Shown in pieces: positions 19,132 to 29,217 of a stretch of DNA of 64,000 nt (the stretch's first letter is position 1; the number at the start of each line of letters is the position of its first letter). The translations under genes were made by a program, and so were the position numbers. Source of the DNA: Marinobacter sp. Arc7-DN-1 (GTDB lineage: Bacteria; Pseudomonadota; Gammaproteobacteria; Pseudomonadales; Oleiphilaceae); contig NZ_CP031848.1 of NCBI RefSeq assembly GCF_003441595.1, positions 2,108,001-2,172,000 on the forward strand, in the 5' to 3' direction. The notes under the pieces were generated by a model. That model did no database searches and had not been told where the DNA came from. It saw only the letters and a list, made by a program, of their open reading frames with translations.

Positions 19132-19772
19132 TGTTTCCCGGCCCCACCGTCCTTTCTGCCGTTACCGCCATCCTGGAAAGTGCCCTGAACCGGGCACTGG
19201 AGCTGGATCCGGCCGGACATCAGGCACTGATGGAGGCATTGGCAGGGCCGGTACAGCTCAACATCACCGATCCGATTACCTTCACTTATACCCTGGACCG
19301 GGCCGGTAAGCGGGTCCGGGTTGGCAGCCAGCCGGTGGAACAGCCGGCCCTGGAGATAACCGGCAAACCCATCGCCTTTGCCGCCCTGGCAACCGGCGAC
19401 GACCGCGTCTTCGCCGATGGCCGCCTTCAGGTGACCGGCGACACCGCGCTGGCCCACCAGCTACAGCGCGCCCTGAACCAGCTTGAGCCGGATTGGGAAG
19501 CCGCCATGGCCCGCCACATCGGCGATGTCCCCGCCCATTTTCTCGGCCAGCGCATTCGCGGAGCCCTGCGCTGGAGCCGGCAGGCGTTTCATTCCCTCAA
19601 TGCCAGCATCGAAGAATATGTGCACGAGGAAAGCCGCAGCCTGCCGGGGCGACGGGAACTGGAAGCCACGTTTGCGGATATCGATGAACTCAGCCTGCGC
19701 ACGGAGCGGCTGGAGGCCCGGCTGACCCTGATTGAAAACCACGGCAAGACTGACGAACCGGAGAACCTGTGA
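19131..19772 (+). CDS. ubiJ: Ubiquinone biosynthesis accessory protein UbiJ
   Basis: A 213-residue protein with an SCP2-like lipid-binding domain in the first 110 residues and a helical C-terminal region ([21 protein letters not shown]). UbiJ helps organise the soluble Ubi complex that handles lipid intermediates. It lies between ubiE and ubiB with a one-base overlap before it and a four-base overlap after it. Confidence 0.92.
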   Translation: MFPGPTVLSAVTAILESALNRALELDPAGHQALMEALAGPVQLNITDPITFTYTLDRAGKRVRVGSQPVEQPALEITGKPIAFAALATGDDRVFADGRLQVTGDTALAHQLQRALNQLEPDWEAAMARHIGDVPAHFLGQRIRGALRWSRQAFHSLNASIEEYVHEESRSLPGRRELEATFADIDELSLRTERLEARLTLIENHGKTDEPENL

Positions 19773-21412
19773 CCCGCCTGCAACGCCTGTTCCGAATTGC
19801 CTGGGTATTCTGCCGTTACCGGCTGGACACGTTCCTGCCCCTTTCCGAACTGCCGGCGCCTCTGAAGGTGTTTTTCCTGCTGGCTCCGTGGCACTTGTTC
19901 CCCCAACCCAAGCTTGATCGCGGCGACCGCCTGCGGCTGGCACTGGAGGAGCTGGGGCCGGTATTCGTCAAGTTTGGCCAGATACTCTCCACACGACGAG
20001 ACCTGCTGCCGGATGACATGGCCGAGTCCCTGAAAACCCTCCAGGATCGGGTTCCGCCCTTTCCCAGTGACGTTGCCCGGGGCATCATCGAAACTTCCCT
20101 GGGCGCCCCGGTAGCAGACCTGTTTGCCGAATTCAGCCCGGATCCGATGGCCTCGGCCTCGGTCGCCCAGGTACACGCCGCGACGCTGCGCAACGGCCAG
20201 AAGGTCGTGGTCAAGGTATTGCGCCCCGGCATCGAAAAGGTCATCCGCCAGGACCTGGCCCTGATGTACCTGATGGCCGGGCTACTGGAAAAATACTGGT
20301 CCGAAGGCAAACGCCTGCACCCGGTGGAGGTGGTGGAAGACTACGACTCCACCATCCACGATGAGCTGGACCTGCAGCGGGAAGCCGCCAATGCCAGCCA
20401 GTTGCGTCGGAATTTCGAAAATTCCCCGCTTATTTACATCCCTTTCATTGACTGGGACTACACCCGTAAAACCGTGCTGGTGATGGAACGCGTTCACGGC
20501 ATTCCCATCGCCGATACCGCCGCCCTCAAGGCGGCCGGTGCGGATATGAAAGTCCTGGCAGAGAGAGGGGTCGAGATCTTTTTTACCCAGGTGTTCCGGG
20601 ACAGCTTTTTCCACGCCGACATGCACCCCGGCAACATCTTTGTGGATGTCTCCAATCCGGCCGACCCCCGCTATATTGCCATCGATTTCGGCATTGTCGG
20701 CACCCTGGCGCCGGATGACCAGAGCTACCTGGCCCGCAACCTGCTGGCCTTTTTCCGCCGGGACTACCGCCAGGTGGCGCAACTGCACATTCAGTCCGGC
20801 TGGGTACCACCGGACACCCGGGTTAACGAGTTCGAGGCTGCCATTCGTACCGTTTGCGAGCCCATCTTCGAGAAGCCCCTGAAAGACATTTCGTTCGGTC
20901 ACTTCCTGCTGCGCCTGTTCCAGACCGCCAGGCGGTTCAACATGGAAGTGCAGCCCCAACTGGTACTGCTGCAGAAAACCCTGCTGAACGTCGAAGGCCT
21001 GGGCCGCCAGCTCTATCCGGAGCTGGACCTCTGGAGCACGGCCCAACCGTTCCTGGAAGCCTGGATGCGCAGGCGCATTGGCCCGTCCGGACTGATCAAG
21101 TCATTGCAATCACACTTGCCGTCCTGGCTCGAGCAGTCGCCGGAAATGCCTCAACTGGTGCACGACGCGCTGCTGCAACTGCGACATGCCGGCCCCACAG
21201 AGCAGCAGAATCGGGCTACACTGGAACTGCTCCGGGAACAGCAGGTCCGTACCGAGCGGCGCTGGCGCAGAACCGCTGTGGCCGCATTACTGGTTGCCGG
21301 AGCACTGGCCGGCACCCAACCCGAGTCCCGGCAGTGGGTTGAAGCGCTGCCCGCCTGGGGTTGGGCACTGTTCGCCATTGCCGGCGGGCTGGTGCTCCGG
21401 GGCGGCCGATAA
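19769..21412 (+). CDS. ubiB: Ubiquinone biosynthesis kinase-like protein UbiB
   Basis: A 547-residue ABC1/ADCK-family atypical kinase. Visible features are [14 protein letters not shown] (KxGQ motif, about residue 67), the Ala-rich nucleotide loop [11 protein letters not shown], the catalytic loop HADMHPGNI and the metal motif IDFGIVG. The C-terminus has two hydrophobic segments that anchor it to the membrane. It starts with GTG overlapping the ubiJ stop. Confidence 0.96.
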   Translation: MTRLQRLFRIAWVFCRYRLDTFLPLSELPAPLKVFFLLAPWHLFPQPKLDRGDRLRLALEELGPVFVKFGQILSTRRDLLPDDMAESLKTLQDRVPPFPSDVARGIIETSLGAPVADLFAEFSPDPMASASVAQVHAATLRNGQKVVVKVLRPGIEKVIRQDLALMYLMAGLLEKYWSEGKRLHPVEVVEDYDSTIHDELDLQREAANASQLRRNFENSPLIYIPFIDWDYTRKTVLVMERVHGIPIADTAALKAAGADMKVLAERGVEIFFTQVFRDSFFHADMHPGNIFVDVSNPADPRYIAIDFGIVGTLAPDDQSYLARNLLAFFRRDYRQVAQLHIQSGWVPPDTRVNEFEAAIRTVCEPIFEKPLKDISFGHFLLRLFQTARRFNMEVQPQLVLLQKTLLNVEGLGRQLYPELDLWSTAQPFLEAWMRRRIGPSGLIKSLQSHLPSWLEQSPEMPQLVHDALLQLRHAGPTEQQNRATLELLREQQVRTERRWRRTAVAALLVAGALAGTQPESRQWVEALPAWGWALFAIAGGLVLRGGR

Positions 21413-21439
21413 CCGATAAAGATTTCAGGATTCACAAAA

Positions 21440-21856
21440 ATGCAAGATTACTCCGATAACGTCGAGACCCCTGACTGGCTGGACACCGTCCGCTGGACAC
21501 CGGACGGCCTGGTGCCGGCCATTGCCCAGGACGCTGAAACCGGCGACATCCTGATGATGGCCTGGATGAACCGGGAATCCCTCAGGCTGACCGCCGAGGA
21601 GGGCCATGCGATTTATTGGTCCCGTTCCCGGGGCCAACTCTGGCGTAAGGGCGAAACGTCCGGCCATGAACAGGTGATCCGGGACATCCGGCTGGACTGC
21701 GACGAGGATGTCATCCTGCTGAAAGTGGAACAAAAAGGTGGTATCGCCTGCCATACCGGAAGGCGAAGCTGCTTTTACCGGTCCCTGAAAGAGGGTCAAT
21801 GGGTCAGCGTTGACCCGGTGATCAAAGACCCGGACGCCATTTACGGCAGCAACTGA
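21440..21856 (+). CDS. hisI: Phosphoribosyl-AMP cyclohydrolase HisI
   Basis: A 138-residue protein with the family signature [20 protein letters not shown] and the metal-binding Cys/Asp segments LDCDEDVIL and [13 protein letters not shown]. It opens the purine ring of PR-AMP in histidine synthesis. It is encoded separately from hisE, 12 bp upstream of it, unlike the fused enterobacterial HisIE. Confidence 0.96.
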   Translation: MQDYSDNVETPDWLDTVRWTPDGLVPAIAQDAETGDILMMAWMNRESLRLTAEEGHAIYWSRSRGQLWRKGETSGHEQVIRDIRLDCDEDVILLKVEQKGGIACHTGRRSCFYRSLKEGQWVSVDPVIKDPDAIYGSN

Positions 21857-21868
21857 GGAGCACGGACA

Positions 21869-22198
21869 GTGAGTGATGTACTGGAAAACCTGGCCAGGGT
21901 TCTGGAAGCCCGAAAGGAAGCGGACCCGGAAACCTCCTACGTTGCCAGCCTCCATGCCAAGGGTCTGAACAAGATCCTGGAAAAGGTGGGAGAGGAGTGC
22001 ACGGAAACCCTGTTGGCGGCCAAGGACGCAGAACACACCGGTGAAACCCGGGATGTGGTCTATGAAACCGCAGACCTGTGGTTCCATAGCCTGGTGATGC
22101 TGTCCGGCTTCGGACTCGGCCCAAAGGATATTCTGGACGAGCTGGCCAGCCGGTTCGACCTGTCAGGGCTCGAAGAAAAAGCGTCACGGAACAAGTGA
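21869..22198 (+). CDS. hisE: Phosphoribosyl-ATP pyrophosphatase HisE
   Basis: A 109-residue MazG-like pyrophosphohydrolase with the family pattern [14 protein letters not shown] and [13 protein letters not shown], whose acidic residues bind magnesium. It hydrolyses PR-ATP to PR-AMP, the step before HisI. The start codon is GTG at 21869, supported by GAGGAG eight to ten bases upstream. Confidence 0.95.
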   Translation: MSDVLENLARVLEARKEADPETSYVASLHAKGLNKILEKVGEECTETLLAAKDAEHTGETRDVVYETADLWFHSLVMLSGFGLGPKDILDELASRFDLSGLEEKASRNK

Positions 22199-22287
22199 CC
22201 GGGAGTACCCCTAACGGGGATTTCCGCGAACCGGTTCTGGTAACGTACAATGTCACGGAACAGAAACATTAAAACGAGGACCCCGTA

Positions 22288-22521
22288 ATGGGTATCAGCA
22301 TCTGGCAATTACTTATCGTACTCGGCATTGTCATTCTGTTGTTCGGAACCAAGAAACTGCGCAACATCGGCAGCGACCTGGGTGGCGCCATTCGCGGCTT
22401 CAAGAAGTCCATGAGCGACGAGGACTCCAAGACCGAGAATCCGGACTCCCTGGAAGGCAAGACCGAAGAGCAGCCGCAACCGGCGGCTGAAGATAAGCCC
22501 CGGGACAAATCCCACAGCTGA
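22288..22521 (+). CDS. tatA: Sec-independent translocase subunit TatA
   Basis: A 77-residue protein with one N-terminal membrane helix ([16 protein letters not shown]), the conserved FGTKKL hinge, an amphipathic helix and an acidic polar tail. It forms the pore-related oligomer for folded protein export. It starts tatA-tatB-tatC; a ribosome binding site AACGAGGA precedes the ATG. Confidence 0.96.
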   Translation: MGISIWQLLIVLGIVILLFGTKKLRNIGSDLGGAIRGFKKSMSDEDSKTENPDSLEGKTEEQPQPAAEDKPRDKSHS

Positions 22522-22532
22522 GACCTGGCTGA

Positions 22533-22922
22533 ATGTTCGATATCGGCTTTCTTGAGCTACTGGTCAGCGGCGTCATTGCGCTGTTGGTGCTTGGCCCCGA
22601 ACGGCTGCCCTCAGCTGCCCGCGCTGCCGGGCGCTGGGTGGGTGGTGCCCGGCGCATGGTCAGCCAGTTCACCTCGGAACTGGACCGGCAGCTAAAAGCT
22701 GACGAACTCCGTGAAGAACTTCGCAAGGCGGGGGATGTTGGCCTGGACGACGTTCAGAAAACCGTGCGCGGCGCCCTGGATGAAGCCAAAAAATACGAGC
22801 ACATGATCCTGCCCGGGAACGAAACCAAAACGCCCGGGAGCGCCGCCGCCGAAAACACCACCGATCAACCAGAAACCCCGCAAACAGAAACCCCGCAAAG
22901 TCCGCCGGATAAACGTTCATGA
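22533..22922 (+). CDS. tatB: Sec-independent translocase subunit TatB
   Basis: A 129-residue protein beginning MFDIGFLELLVSGVIALLVLG. The membrane helix is followed by the GPERLP hinge, a long amphipathic helix and a Pro/Thr/Glu-rich C-terminus. TatB is part of the Tat receptor complex with TatC. It overlaps tatC by four bases. Confidence 0.95.
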   Translation: MFDIGFLELLVSGVIALLVLGPERLPSAARAAGRWVGGARRMVSQFTSELDRQLKADELREELRKAGDVGLDDVQKTVRGALDEAKKYEHMILPGNETKTPGSAAAENTTDQPETPQTETPQSPPDKRS

Positions 22923-23704
22923 ATGCAAAGCCAGACGGCAATCAGATGCCTCCGGAACACCAGGAAATGCCTCTGATTGAGCACTTGCTGGAACTTCGCA
23001 ATCGCCTGCTGAAAATGGTTCTGGCGGTGGTTATCTGCTTTGCAGCGATCTACCCGTTCGCCAACGAACTGTATCTGTGGTTGTCCGAACCCATCCGTTC
23101 GCTGCTGCCGGTCGGCCAGACCATGATCGCAACCGACGTCACCTCGCCCTTCTTCGCGCCCCTGAAGCTGGCGCTTGTACTGTCGGTGTTTGCCGCCATC
23201 CCCATTATTCTCTACCAGCTCTGGAGCTTTGTAGCCCCGGGGCTTTATGCCCATGAGAAGCGGCTGGCCTTTCCGCTGCTGTTTACCTCGGTGCTGTTGT
23301 TTTACCTGGGTGCCGCTTTCGCCTATTACGTGGTGTTCCCCCTGGTGTTCGGTTTCTTCACCGCCATCGGCCCGGAAGGCATTGTTGAACTGCCCGACAT
23401 CAGCAGCTACCTGAATTTTGTCCTGAAAATGTTCTTCGCCTTCGGTGTGGCCTTCGAGATTCCCATCGCCACCGTCCTGCTGATTCTGACCGGGGCCACC
23501 ACACCGGCGGACTTGGCGGCCAAACGCCCCTATGTCGTGGTCGGCTGCTTCATCATCGGCATGCTGCTGACCCCGCCGGATATCATCTCCCAGACTCTGC
23601 TGGCCGTGCCCATGTGGATCCTGTTCGAGATCGGGATCCTGTTCGGCCGGTTGGCAAAACGGGAAATGGCGGAACCGGATACCGACGAGCCTGCCAGCGA
23701 ATGA
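22919..23704 (+). CDS. tatC: Sec-independent translocase subunit TatC
   Basis: A 261-residue protein with six membrane segments and the family marks: MPLIEHLLELRNRLLK at the cytoplasmic start, a loop with ATDVTSPFFAPLK, and LYAHEKRLAFPLL. It recognises twin-arginine signal peptides. Its stop overlaps the rsmE start (ATGA at 23701). Confidence 0.96.
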   Translation: MNAKPDGNQMPPEHQEMPLIEHLLELRNRLLKMVLAVVICFAAIYPFANELYLWLSEPIRSLLPVGQTMIATDVTSPFFAPLKLALVLSVFAAIPIILYQLWSFVAPGLYAHEKRLAFPLLFTSVLLFYLGAAFAYYVVFPLVFGFFTAIGPEGIVELPDISSYLNFVLKMFFAFGVAFEIPIATVLLILTGATTPADLAAKRPYVVVGCFIIGMLLTPPDIISQTLLAVPMWILFEIGILFGRLAKREMAEPDTDEPASE

Positions 23705-24420
23705 ACCTGGCGTTACTGTTCGACGAAGACTTCGTCGGCCCTGACCGGGTGATCCTGCGAGGACGCCGCCTCGCCCATTTGCAGTCCGTTATCAAGGTGG
23801 CTGCCGGTGACTCGGTGCCCGTTGGCCGGGCTGATGGCAACATGGGGACCGGCGAGGTTCTGAGACTCACGGATACCGAAACAGAACTCCGGGTGACACT
23901 GGATCATACGCCGCCCGCTCCCCTTCCTCTCACGCTGATCCTGGCCATGCCCCGGCCAAAGATGTTCCGGCGGATCCTGCAAACCTGCGCCACCCTGGGC
24001 GTAAAGGACATCTGGCTGATCAACAGCTATAAAGTGGAAAAAAGTTTCTGGCAAACCCCATGGCTGTCTGAAGCACAGGTGAGGGAAAACCTCACCCTGG
24101 GGCTGGAACAGGCAAAAGACACCCGCATGCCCCGGGTGCAGATCCGCAAGCTGTTCAAGCCCTTCGTGGAAGATGAATTGCCGGCTCTGCTGGAAGGCAG
24201 GCAGGCTCTGGTGGCTCACCCCGGAACCAGCACGCCCTGTCCGGTTCACCTGAACCAGCCAACTGCCCTGTGCGTTGGCCCGGAGGGTGGCTTTACCACT
24301 TATGAAGTCGGCAGACTGGAAGAGGCCGGGTGCCAGGGCATCCATCTTGGCCCCCGGATTCTGCGCGTGGAAACCGCTGTAACGGTTCTGGTCAGCCGAC
24401 TGTTTGACGCCTGCAGGTGA
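23701..24420 (+). CDS. rsmE: 16S rRNA (uracil1498-N3)-methyltransferase RsmE
   Basis: A 239-residue SPOUT methyltransferase. An N-terminal PUA-like domain (RVILRGRRLAHLQSVIKV) precedes the knotted SAM domain with ALCVGPEGGFTTYEV and LGPRILRVETAV. The start at 23701 overlaps tatC by four bases and matches the family N-terminus; the longer open frame upstream lies inside tatC. Confidence 0.94.
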   Translation: MNLALLFDEDFVGPDRVILRGRRLAHLQSVIKVAAGDSVPVGRADGNMGTGEVLRLTDTETELRVTLDHTPPAPLPLTLILAMPRPKMFRRILQTCATLGVKDIWLINSYKVEKSFWQTPWLSEAQVRENLTLGLEQAKDTRMPRVQIRKLFKPFVEDELPALLEGRQALVAHPGTSTPCPVHLNQPTALCVGPEGGFTTYEVGRLEEAGCQGIHLGPRILRVETAVTVLVSRLFDACR

Positions 24421-24426
24421 GGCCGG

Positions 24427-25341
24427 TCAGGCTGACCGTGCCTGCCACCACCGGGCCAGCGGAGTAATCAGCGCCACCAGAACCGCCCCGGCCAGAACAC
24501 CGAACAGGCCGTTGGCAGCGGTGGGAATCAGTGCCCCGGCCATGCCGCCAAAACCCTCGGCAAAGCGATGAATGGCATCGTAAACCGGCGAAAAGCCATG
24601 GATGAGAATACCGCCGCCGACCAGGAACATGGCCAGAGTGCCGAGCACCGACAGCGTTTTCATCAGATACGGCGCCAGCCACAGTATCCCCTCACCCAGC
24701 CGCTGTAAGATCGGGTTGCCTGTCTGGCTGAGGTACAGTCCTCCGTCGTCCAGCTTGACGATACCTGCCACCAGGCCATAAACGGCGACGGTGATCATGA
24801 TGGCGACCACCGCCAGAACCATGAACTGCATACCAATAGTCTGGGTGGTTACGGTGCCCAAAGTGATGGCAATAATCTCGGCGGAGAGAATGAAATCGGT
24901 CCGGATGGCGCCCTTGATTTTGTCCTTCTCGACCGCGCGAAGGTCCGCCTCAGGGCTCTTCAGGGCCTCATGCAGTTCCGTCTTGCGCTTCTGATCCTCC
25001 TCCCGGTGCAGGAACTTGTGCACCAGTTTCTCGAAGCCCTCAAAACACAGGAACGCACCCCCAAGCATCAGCAGGGGCGTGACCAGCCAGGGCATGAAGA
25101 AGCTGATCGCCAGGGCCGCCGGCACCAGTATCGCCTTGTTGATCATCGAGCCCCAGGCCACGGCCCACACCACCGGCAGTTCCCGGGCCGGTTTTACCCC
25201 AGTCACCTGCTGGGCGTTGAGTGCCAGATCGTCACCCAGAACACCCGCCGTTTTTTTCGTTGCGGCTTTGGTCATCAGGGCAACATCGTCCAGCACGGAG
25301 GCGATGTCATCGATCAGTACGAGTAAACTGCTTCCTGCCAT
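24427..25341 (-). CDS. DUF808 family inner-membrane protein (YedI-like)
   Basis: A 304-residue protein with several membrane segments and the DUF808 pattern: LLVLIDDIASVLDDVALMTK at the N-terminus, DDLALNAQQVTGV, and FEGFEKLVHKFLH. The function of YedI-type proteins is not established. It is tail-to-tail with rsmE (six-base gap) and lies 24 bp downstream of the ubiI gene on the same strand, separated by the TTTGTTG region. Confidence 0.88.
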   Translation of the reverse strand: MAGSSLLVLIDDIASVLDDVALMTKAATKKTAGVLGDDLALNAQQVTGVKPARELPVVWAVAWGSMINKAILVPAALAISFFMPWLVTPLLMLGGAFLCFEGFEKLVHKFLHREEDQKRKTELHEALKSPEADLRAVEKDKIKGAIRTDFILSAEIIAITLGTVTTQTIGMQFMVLAVVAIMITVAVYGLVAGIVKLDDGGLYLSQTGNPILQRLGEGILWLAPYLMKTLSVLGTLAMFLVGGGILIHGFSPVYDAIHRFAEGFGGMAGALIPTAANGLFGVLAGAVLVALITPLARWWQARSA

Positions 25342-25365
25342 TAAACATTCCTTTGTTGATGCGTT

Positions 25366-26589
25366 TCAGGCATTTAGGCCCATAGCCTCGGCGGCAATCC
25401 GGTTCTTGACCGGCCCCAACTGATTGAGCCAGCGCATGCCGGTGTTCCGTAACCAGCGCACCGGCAGTTCGTCGCGACCAAACAGCTGCCTGAATACTTC
25501 CATCGTGGCCATCATGGTGAGATTTTCACCTTTCCGGCGGCGCTGATAGCGCTCCAGAACCAGCTCGTTGGCCGGGTTCAGACCGGCCTTCCGGGCCCGT
25601 GACAGCTCGTCCAGCAGGGCGCGGACATCACCATAACCCAGGTTGGCACCCTGCCCGGCCAGCGGGTGAATGGTGTGGGCGGCGTCCCCCACCAGGGCGA
25701 AACCGGGGGCAATGTAGTTCTTGGCGTGGCGCTGGCGAAGCGGAAAGGCAAACCGGCGGGAAACCGCTTCAACCGCCCCCAGCTCCCGCTCAATGGCCCG
25801 CTCAAGCTCAGCCGTGAAATCAGCGTCGCCAAGCGCCATCAGCCGACGGGCCTCCTCGGTGTCCTGGGACCAGACAATGGAACAGAAATGCTCATCTCCG
25901 GATTCGGTCAGCAGGGGCAGGAACGCCAGTGGCCCGGTCAGTGAAAACCGCTGCCAGGCAGTAAACCGGTGGCTCTGGCTGGTGCGCACCGTGCATACAA
26001 TAGCCTGCTGATCGTAGTCCCATTCCCGGGTTGGCAGGCCCAGCCACTGACGCAAGCGGGAGTTGGCGCCGTCGCAGCCCACCACCAGATGGGCAGCCAG
26101 CGCACGGCCATCCTCCAGTTCAACCGTCAAGTCGCCGGACCCACGCCGGCAGCCGGTCATGATCGCGCCTTCAATCAGCTCAACCGGGCTTTCTTCCAGG
26201 GCTTCGAACAGAGCCCGCACAATGCTCCGGTTCTCGATGATAGTTCCCAGGGCCCGAGCCTGGAGTTCCGCCGCCTCGAACTCTATACGCCCGGTTCCAT
26301 CACCATCCCAGACGGTCATGCTCTGGTATGGGCAATGGCGGCCGGCGGTAATGCCGGACCACACCCCGAGTTGCTCCAGCAGTTGCTGGCTGGCAACCGA
26401 AATGGCACTGACCCGGGGCTCAAAATCCGCCACGGTTTCGGCCGGACCAGGCGCCTGAACCAGTGTTTTATGCTCAGCCCCCTCAACCAGGCCCACATGC
26501 CAGCCCTGGCGGGACAGGCCCAGGGCCAGGGCCGAACCGATCATGCCACCACCGGCCACCAGGATATCGAAGGTTGTTGAGTCACTCAT
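25366..26589 (-). CDS. ubiI: UbiI/UbiF-like FAD-dependent ubiquinone hydroxylase
   Basis: A 407-residue flavoprotein monooxygenase with VAGGGMIGSALALGL (FAD ADP-binding), VVGCDGANSRLR (DG motif) and GDAAHTIHPLAGQG (FAD ribityl). It hydroxylates the ring in ubiquinone synthesis. The position after ubiH matches the E. coli ygfB-pepP-ubiH-ubiI order, so ubiI is preferred over ubiF, although sequence alone does not separate them. It overlaps ubiH by eight bases. Confidence 0.85.
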   Translation of the reverse strand: MSDSTTFDILVAGGGMIGSALALGLSRQGWHVGLVEGAEHKTLVQAPGPAETVADFEPRVSAISVASQQLLEQLGVWSGITAGRHCPYQSMTVWDGDGTGRIEFEAAELQARALGTIIENRSIVRALFEALEESPVELIEGAIMTGCRRGSGDLTVELEDGRALAAHLVVGCDGANSRLRQWLGLPTREWDYDQQAIVCTVRTSQSHRFTAWQRFSLTGPLAFLPLLTESGDEHFCSIVWSQDTEEARRLMALGDADFTAELERAIERELGAVEAVSRRFAFPLRQRHAKNYIAPGFALVGDAAHTIHPLAGQGANLGYGDVRALLDELSRARKAGLNPANELVLERYQRRRKGENLTMMATMEVFRQLFGRDELPVRWLRNTGMRWLNQLGPVKNRIAAEAMGLNA

Positions 26590-27865
26590 GGCGCGTCCCG
26601 CCCCTGTTTAACCTGCCCGGACGGCTTATCACCGCCCGGCGTCCGCCCAGCCCCATGGCCTTGCGGGCAAACCAGCGTTTTGCTCCAGGCAGAAGATCAA
26701 GACCCACCAGCCCCGCATCCCGGGCGGCGGTGATCGGTGGCATCGACTGCCCAAACACCCGCACCAGTGAATCCGAGAACCGGACCGTCTGCTGCCAGTC
26801 CTGCCGATGCCGCGCCTGATACCGCCTTAGCACATCCAGGTCGCCAATGGATTTGCCCTGCTCTGTCGCCAGCCGGAACTGCTCTACCAACGTCATCAAG
26901 CCCCGCAGGGCGAGATTGAAGCCTTGCCCCGCCACCGGATGAAGCGCGTGGGCCGCATTGCCCACCAGAGCAACCCCGGGGCGGACGGGTTCGTCCACCG
27001 TGGTCAGCGTCAGCGGGTAATGATGGCAGCTGCCGATTCGGGTAAACCGCCCCAGGCGCCAGCCGAACCGTTCCTGCAGCCGCCGGCATTTGTCGGTATC
27101 CGGCAGCTCCAGAACCTCGGCCAGGGCCTCGTCGTTCAGAGTCCATACCAGCGCAGACTGATGGCCGGCGCAGGATGGGGAACCGTGGGGCAACAGCGCC
27201 ATGGGGCCCGCATCGGTGAATCGCTCAAAGGCAGTAAAGCCATGATTATCACTGGTGGAGATGTTGGCGATCAGGGCATTCTGGCCATAACTGTGGTGAC
27301 TGGGCTGGAAGCCGAGTTTCTCCCGCAATCCGGAGCGTCCGCCATCCGCCACCACCAGGCAGCGGGCAGTCAGCTCACGGGTGCCGTTGTCATCAGAGGT
27401 CAGTTGCACCCGAACGCCCTCGGGCATTGGCGTCATATCCGTGACTTCCGCCGGCGCCTGCCACTGAACATTGGTTTCCAGCAGCTCCCGCATCAGGCAA
27501 AGGCCCATCCAGCGGTTATCGGCGACGTAACCCAGGGCTTCCTGCCCGTGCTCGGAGGCGTGCAACCGGGTCGCCCCGAAATGGCCCCGGTCAGACACAT
27601 GAATGTGGTGGATCGGCGTCGCATGTTCTGCCAGCCGGTGCCAGAGCCCAAGCTCCTCGAAGATCAGCCGGGAGCCCCAGGCCAGTGCCGTGGAACGGGC
27701 GTCGTAACTGGGCTGGTAACTCTCGGGCAGGGCATCAGGCGAGAGCGGGAACGCCTCCACCACGGTCACCCGCAGCGAGGGCACCATCCGGGCCACCGCC
27801 AGAGCGAGCGTTGCCCCGGCAAGGCCACCGCCGGCAATGATCAGATCGGTATCGGGCTTGGTCAC
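26582..27865 (-). CDS. ubiH: 2-octaprenyl-6-methoxyphenyl hydroxylase UbiH
   Basis: A 427-residue flavoprotein monooxygenase with IAGGGLAGATLALAVAR, VVADGGRSGLREKLG and VGNAAHALHPVAGQGFNL. The third motif has GNAAH where many relatives have GDAAH, as is common in UbiH. It sits six bases after pepP and overlaps ubiI, giving the conserved pepP-ubiH-ubiI unit. Confidence 0.9.
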   Translation of the reverse strand: MTKPDTDLIIAGGGLAGATLALAVARMVPSLRVTVVEAFPLSPDALPESYQPSYDARSTALAWGSRLIFEELGLWHRLAEHATPIHHIHVSDRGHFGATRLHASEHGQEALGYVADNRWMGLCLMRELLETNVQWQAPAEVTDMTPMPEGVRVQLTSDDNGTRELTARCLVVADGGRSGLREKLGFQPSHHSYGQNALIANISTSDNHGFTAFERFTDAGPMALLPHGSPSCAGHQSALVWTLNDEALAEVLELPDTDKCRRLQERFGWRLGRFTRIGSCHHYPLTLTTVDEPVRPGVALVGNAAHALHPVAGQGFNLALRGLMTLVEQFRLATEQGKSIGDLDVLRRYQARHRQDWQQTVRFSDSLVRVFGQSMPPITAARDAGLVGLDLLPGAKRWFARKAMGLGGRRAVISRPGRLNRGGTRHE

Positions 27866-27871
27866 AGGTTG

Positions 27872-29191
27872 TCAGTCCGCCATCAGGGCTTCAATGTCGG
27901 CGATGGTTTTGGGAGCCGCATCGGTCAGAACCCGGCAACCGCCCTTGGTCACCACCACGTCGTCTTCAATACGGATGCCAATGCCCCGCCACTTCTCATC
28001 CACATTGGTATTGTTCGGCGCGATGTAGAGCCCTGGCTCAACCGTCAGCACCATCCCTGGCTCCAGCTGGCGCCAGGCATCGCCCACCTTGTAATCCCCC
28101 ACATCATGCACATCCATTCCCAGCCAGTGGCCGGTGCGGTGCATGAAGAAGGGCTTATAGGCTTCGTTGGCGATGGCGTCTTCCACCGTGCCCGACAACA
28201 GGCCCAGATCGATCAGGCCCCGGGTCAGCACCTCCAGCGCCGCCTCATGGGGCCGGTTCCAGTGGTTTTCCGGAGAAACCGCCTCAATGGCCTGGTACTG
28301 CGCCGCCAGGACCACCTCATACAAGGCACGCTGCTCGGTGCTGAATTTGCCGCTGACCGGGAAGGTCCGGGTAATGTCCGAGGCGTAGCACTGGTACTCG
28401 CAGCCGGCATCAATCAACACCAGGTCGCCTTCTTTCAGCGGCGCGCTGTTCTCGATGTAGTGGAGGATGCAGCCGTTGGCTCCGCCGCCGACAATCGAAG
28501 GGTAAGCCGTTGATCGGGCACCGTGTTCCATGAAGGTGTGGATCAGTTCGGCTTCCAGGTTGTATTCGAAGCCGCCTTTTCGGGCCCGCTTCATGGCCCG
28601 GCAATGAGCCTCGGCGCTGATCTCGCCGGCCTTGGCCATGACCTTGATTTCATTGGCGCTTTTGAAAAGCCGCAGGTCGTGAAGCAGATGCTCCAGAGCC
28701 ACAAACTCACCGGGCGGGTGGGCACCACTGCGGACCTTGCTGCGAATCACCTTCACCCAGTCCATCACCCGGGCGTCGAAATGATCGTCCCTGCCCAGCG
28801 GGTAGTAGACCCGGCTGCGACCTTCGATCATGCCCGGCAGGATGTCATCAATGTCGGAGACCGGAAACGCATCGTCCAGGCCATAACGCTCAATGGCCCC
28901 CTCCGGGCCCACCAGAAAACCGTCCCAAAGCTCTTTTTCCGGATGCCGCTCCTTGCAGAACAGGACCGACTCGCCATGTTCCCGCCCCGGGATCAGGGCC
29001 AGTACCGCCTCTGGCTCACCAAAACCGGACAGGTAATGAAAATCGCTGTCCTGGCGAAACGGGTGCAGCACGTCCCGGTTGCGAACACGCTCCGGCGCCG
29101 CCGGAATAATGGCAATGCTGTCCGGCGCCATCCGCTCCATCAGCTTGCGACGGCGCTCGGCAAACTCCTTCAGAGGTATCATGGAGGTCAT
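27872..29191 (-). CDS. pepP: Xaa-Pro aminopeptidase PepP
   Basis: A 439-residue M24B metallopeptidase with an N-terminal aminopeptidase-P domain (about 1-165) and a pita-bread catalytic domain. Metal ligands are visible in LIDAGCEYQCYASDITR (two Asp), HRTGHWLGMDVHD (His), LTVEPGLYI (Glu) and IRIEDDVVV (Glu). It removes N-terminal residues before proline. Confidence 0.95.
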   Translation of the reverse strand: MTSMIPLKEFAERRRKLMERMAPDSIAIIPAAPERVRNRDVLHPFRQDSDFHYLSGFGEPEAVLALIPGREHGESVLFCKERHPEKELWDGFLVGPEGAIERYGLDDAFPVSDIDDILPGMIEGRSRVYYPLGRDDHFDARVMDWVKVIRSKVRSGAHPPGEFVALEHLLHDLRLFKSANEIKVMAKAGEISAEAHCRAMKRARKGGFEYNLEAELIHTFMEHGARSTAYPSIVGGGANGCILHYIENSAPLKEGDLVLIDAGCEYQCYASDITRTFPVSGKFSTEQRALYEVVLAAQYQAIEAVSPENHWNRPHEAALEVLTRGLIDLGLLSGTVEDAIANEAYKPFFMHRTGHWLGMDVHDVGDYKVGDAWRQLEPGMVLTVEPGLYIAPNNTNVDEKWRGIGIRIEDDVVVTKGGCRVLTDAAPKTIADIEALMAD

Positions 29192-29217
29192 ACACTCTCC
29201 TGCAGTCGTTGGCCTGC

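Noticed and set aside
26924..28513. 529-codon plus-strand frame across ubiH and pepP
   Set aside because: It spans two genes with clear catalytic motifs on the other strand and shows no family features.
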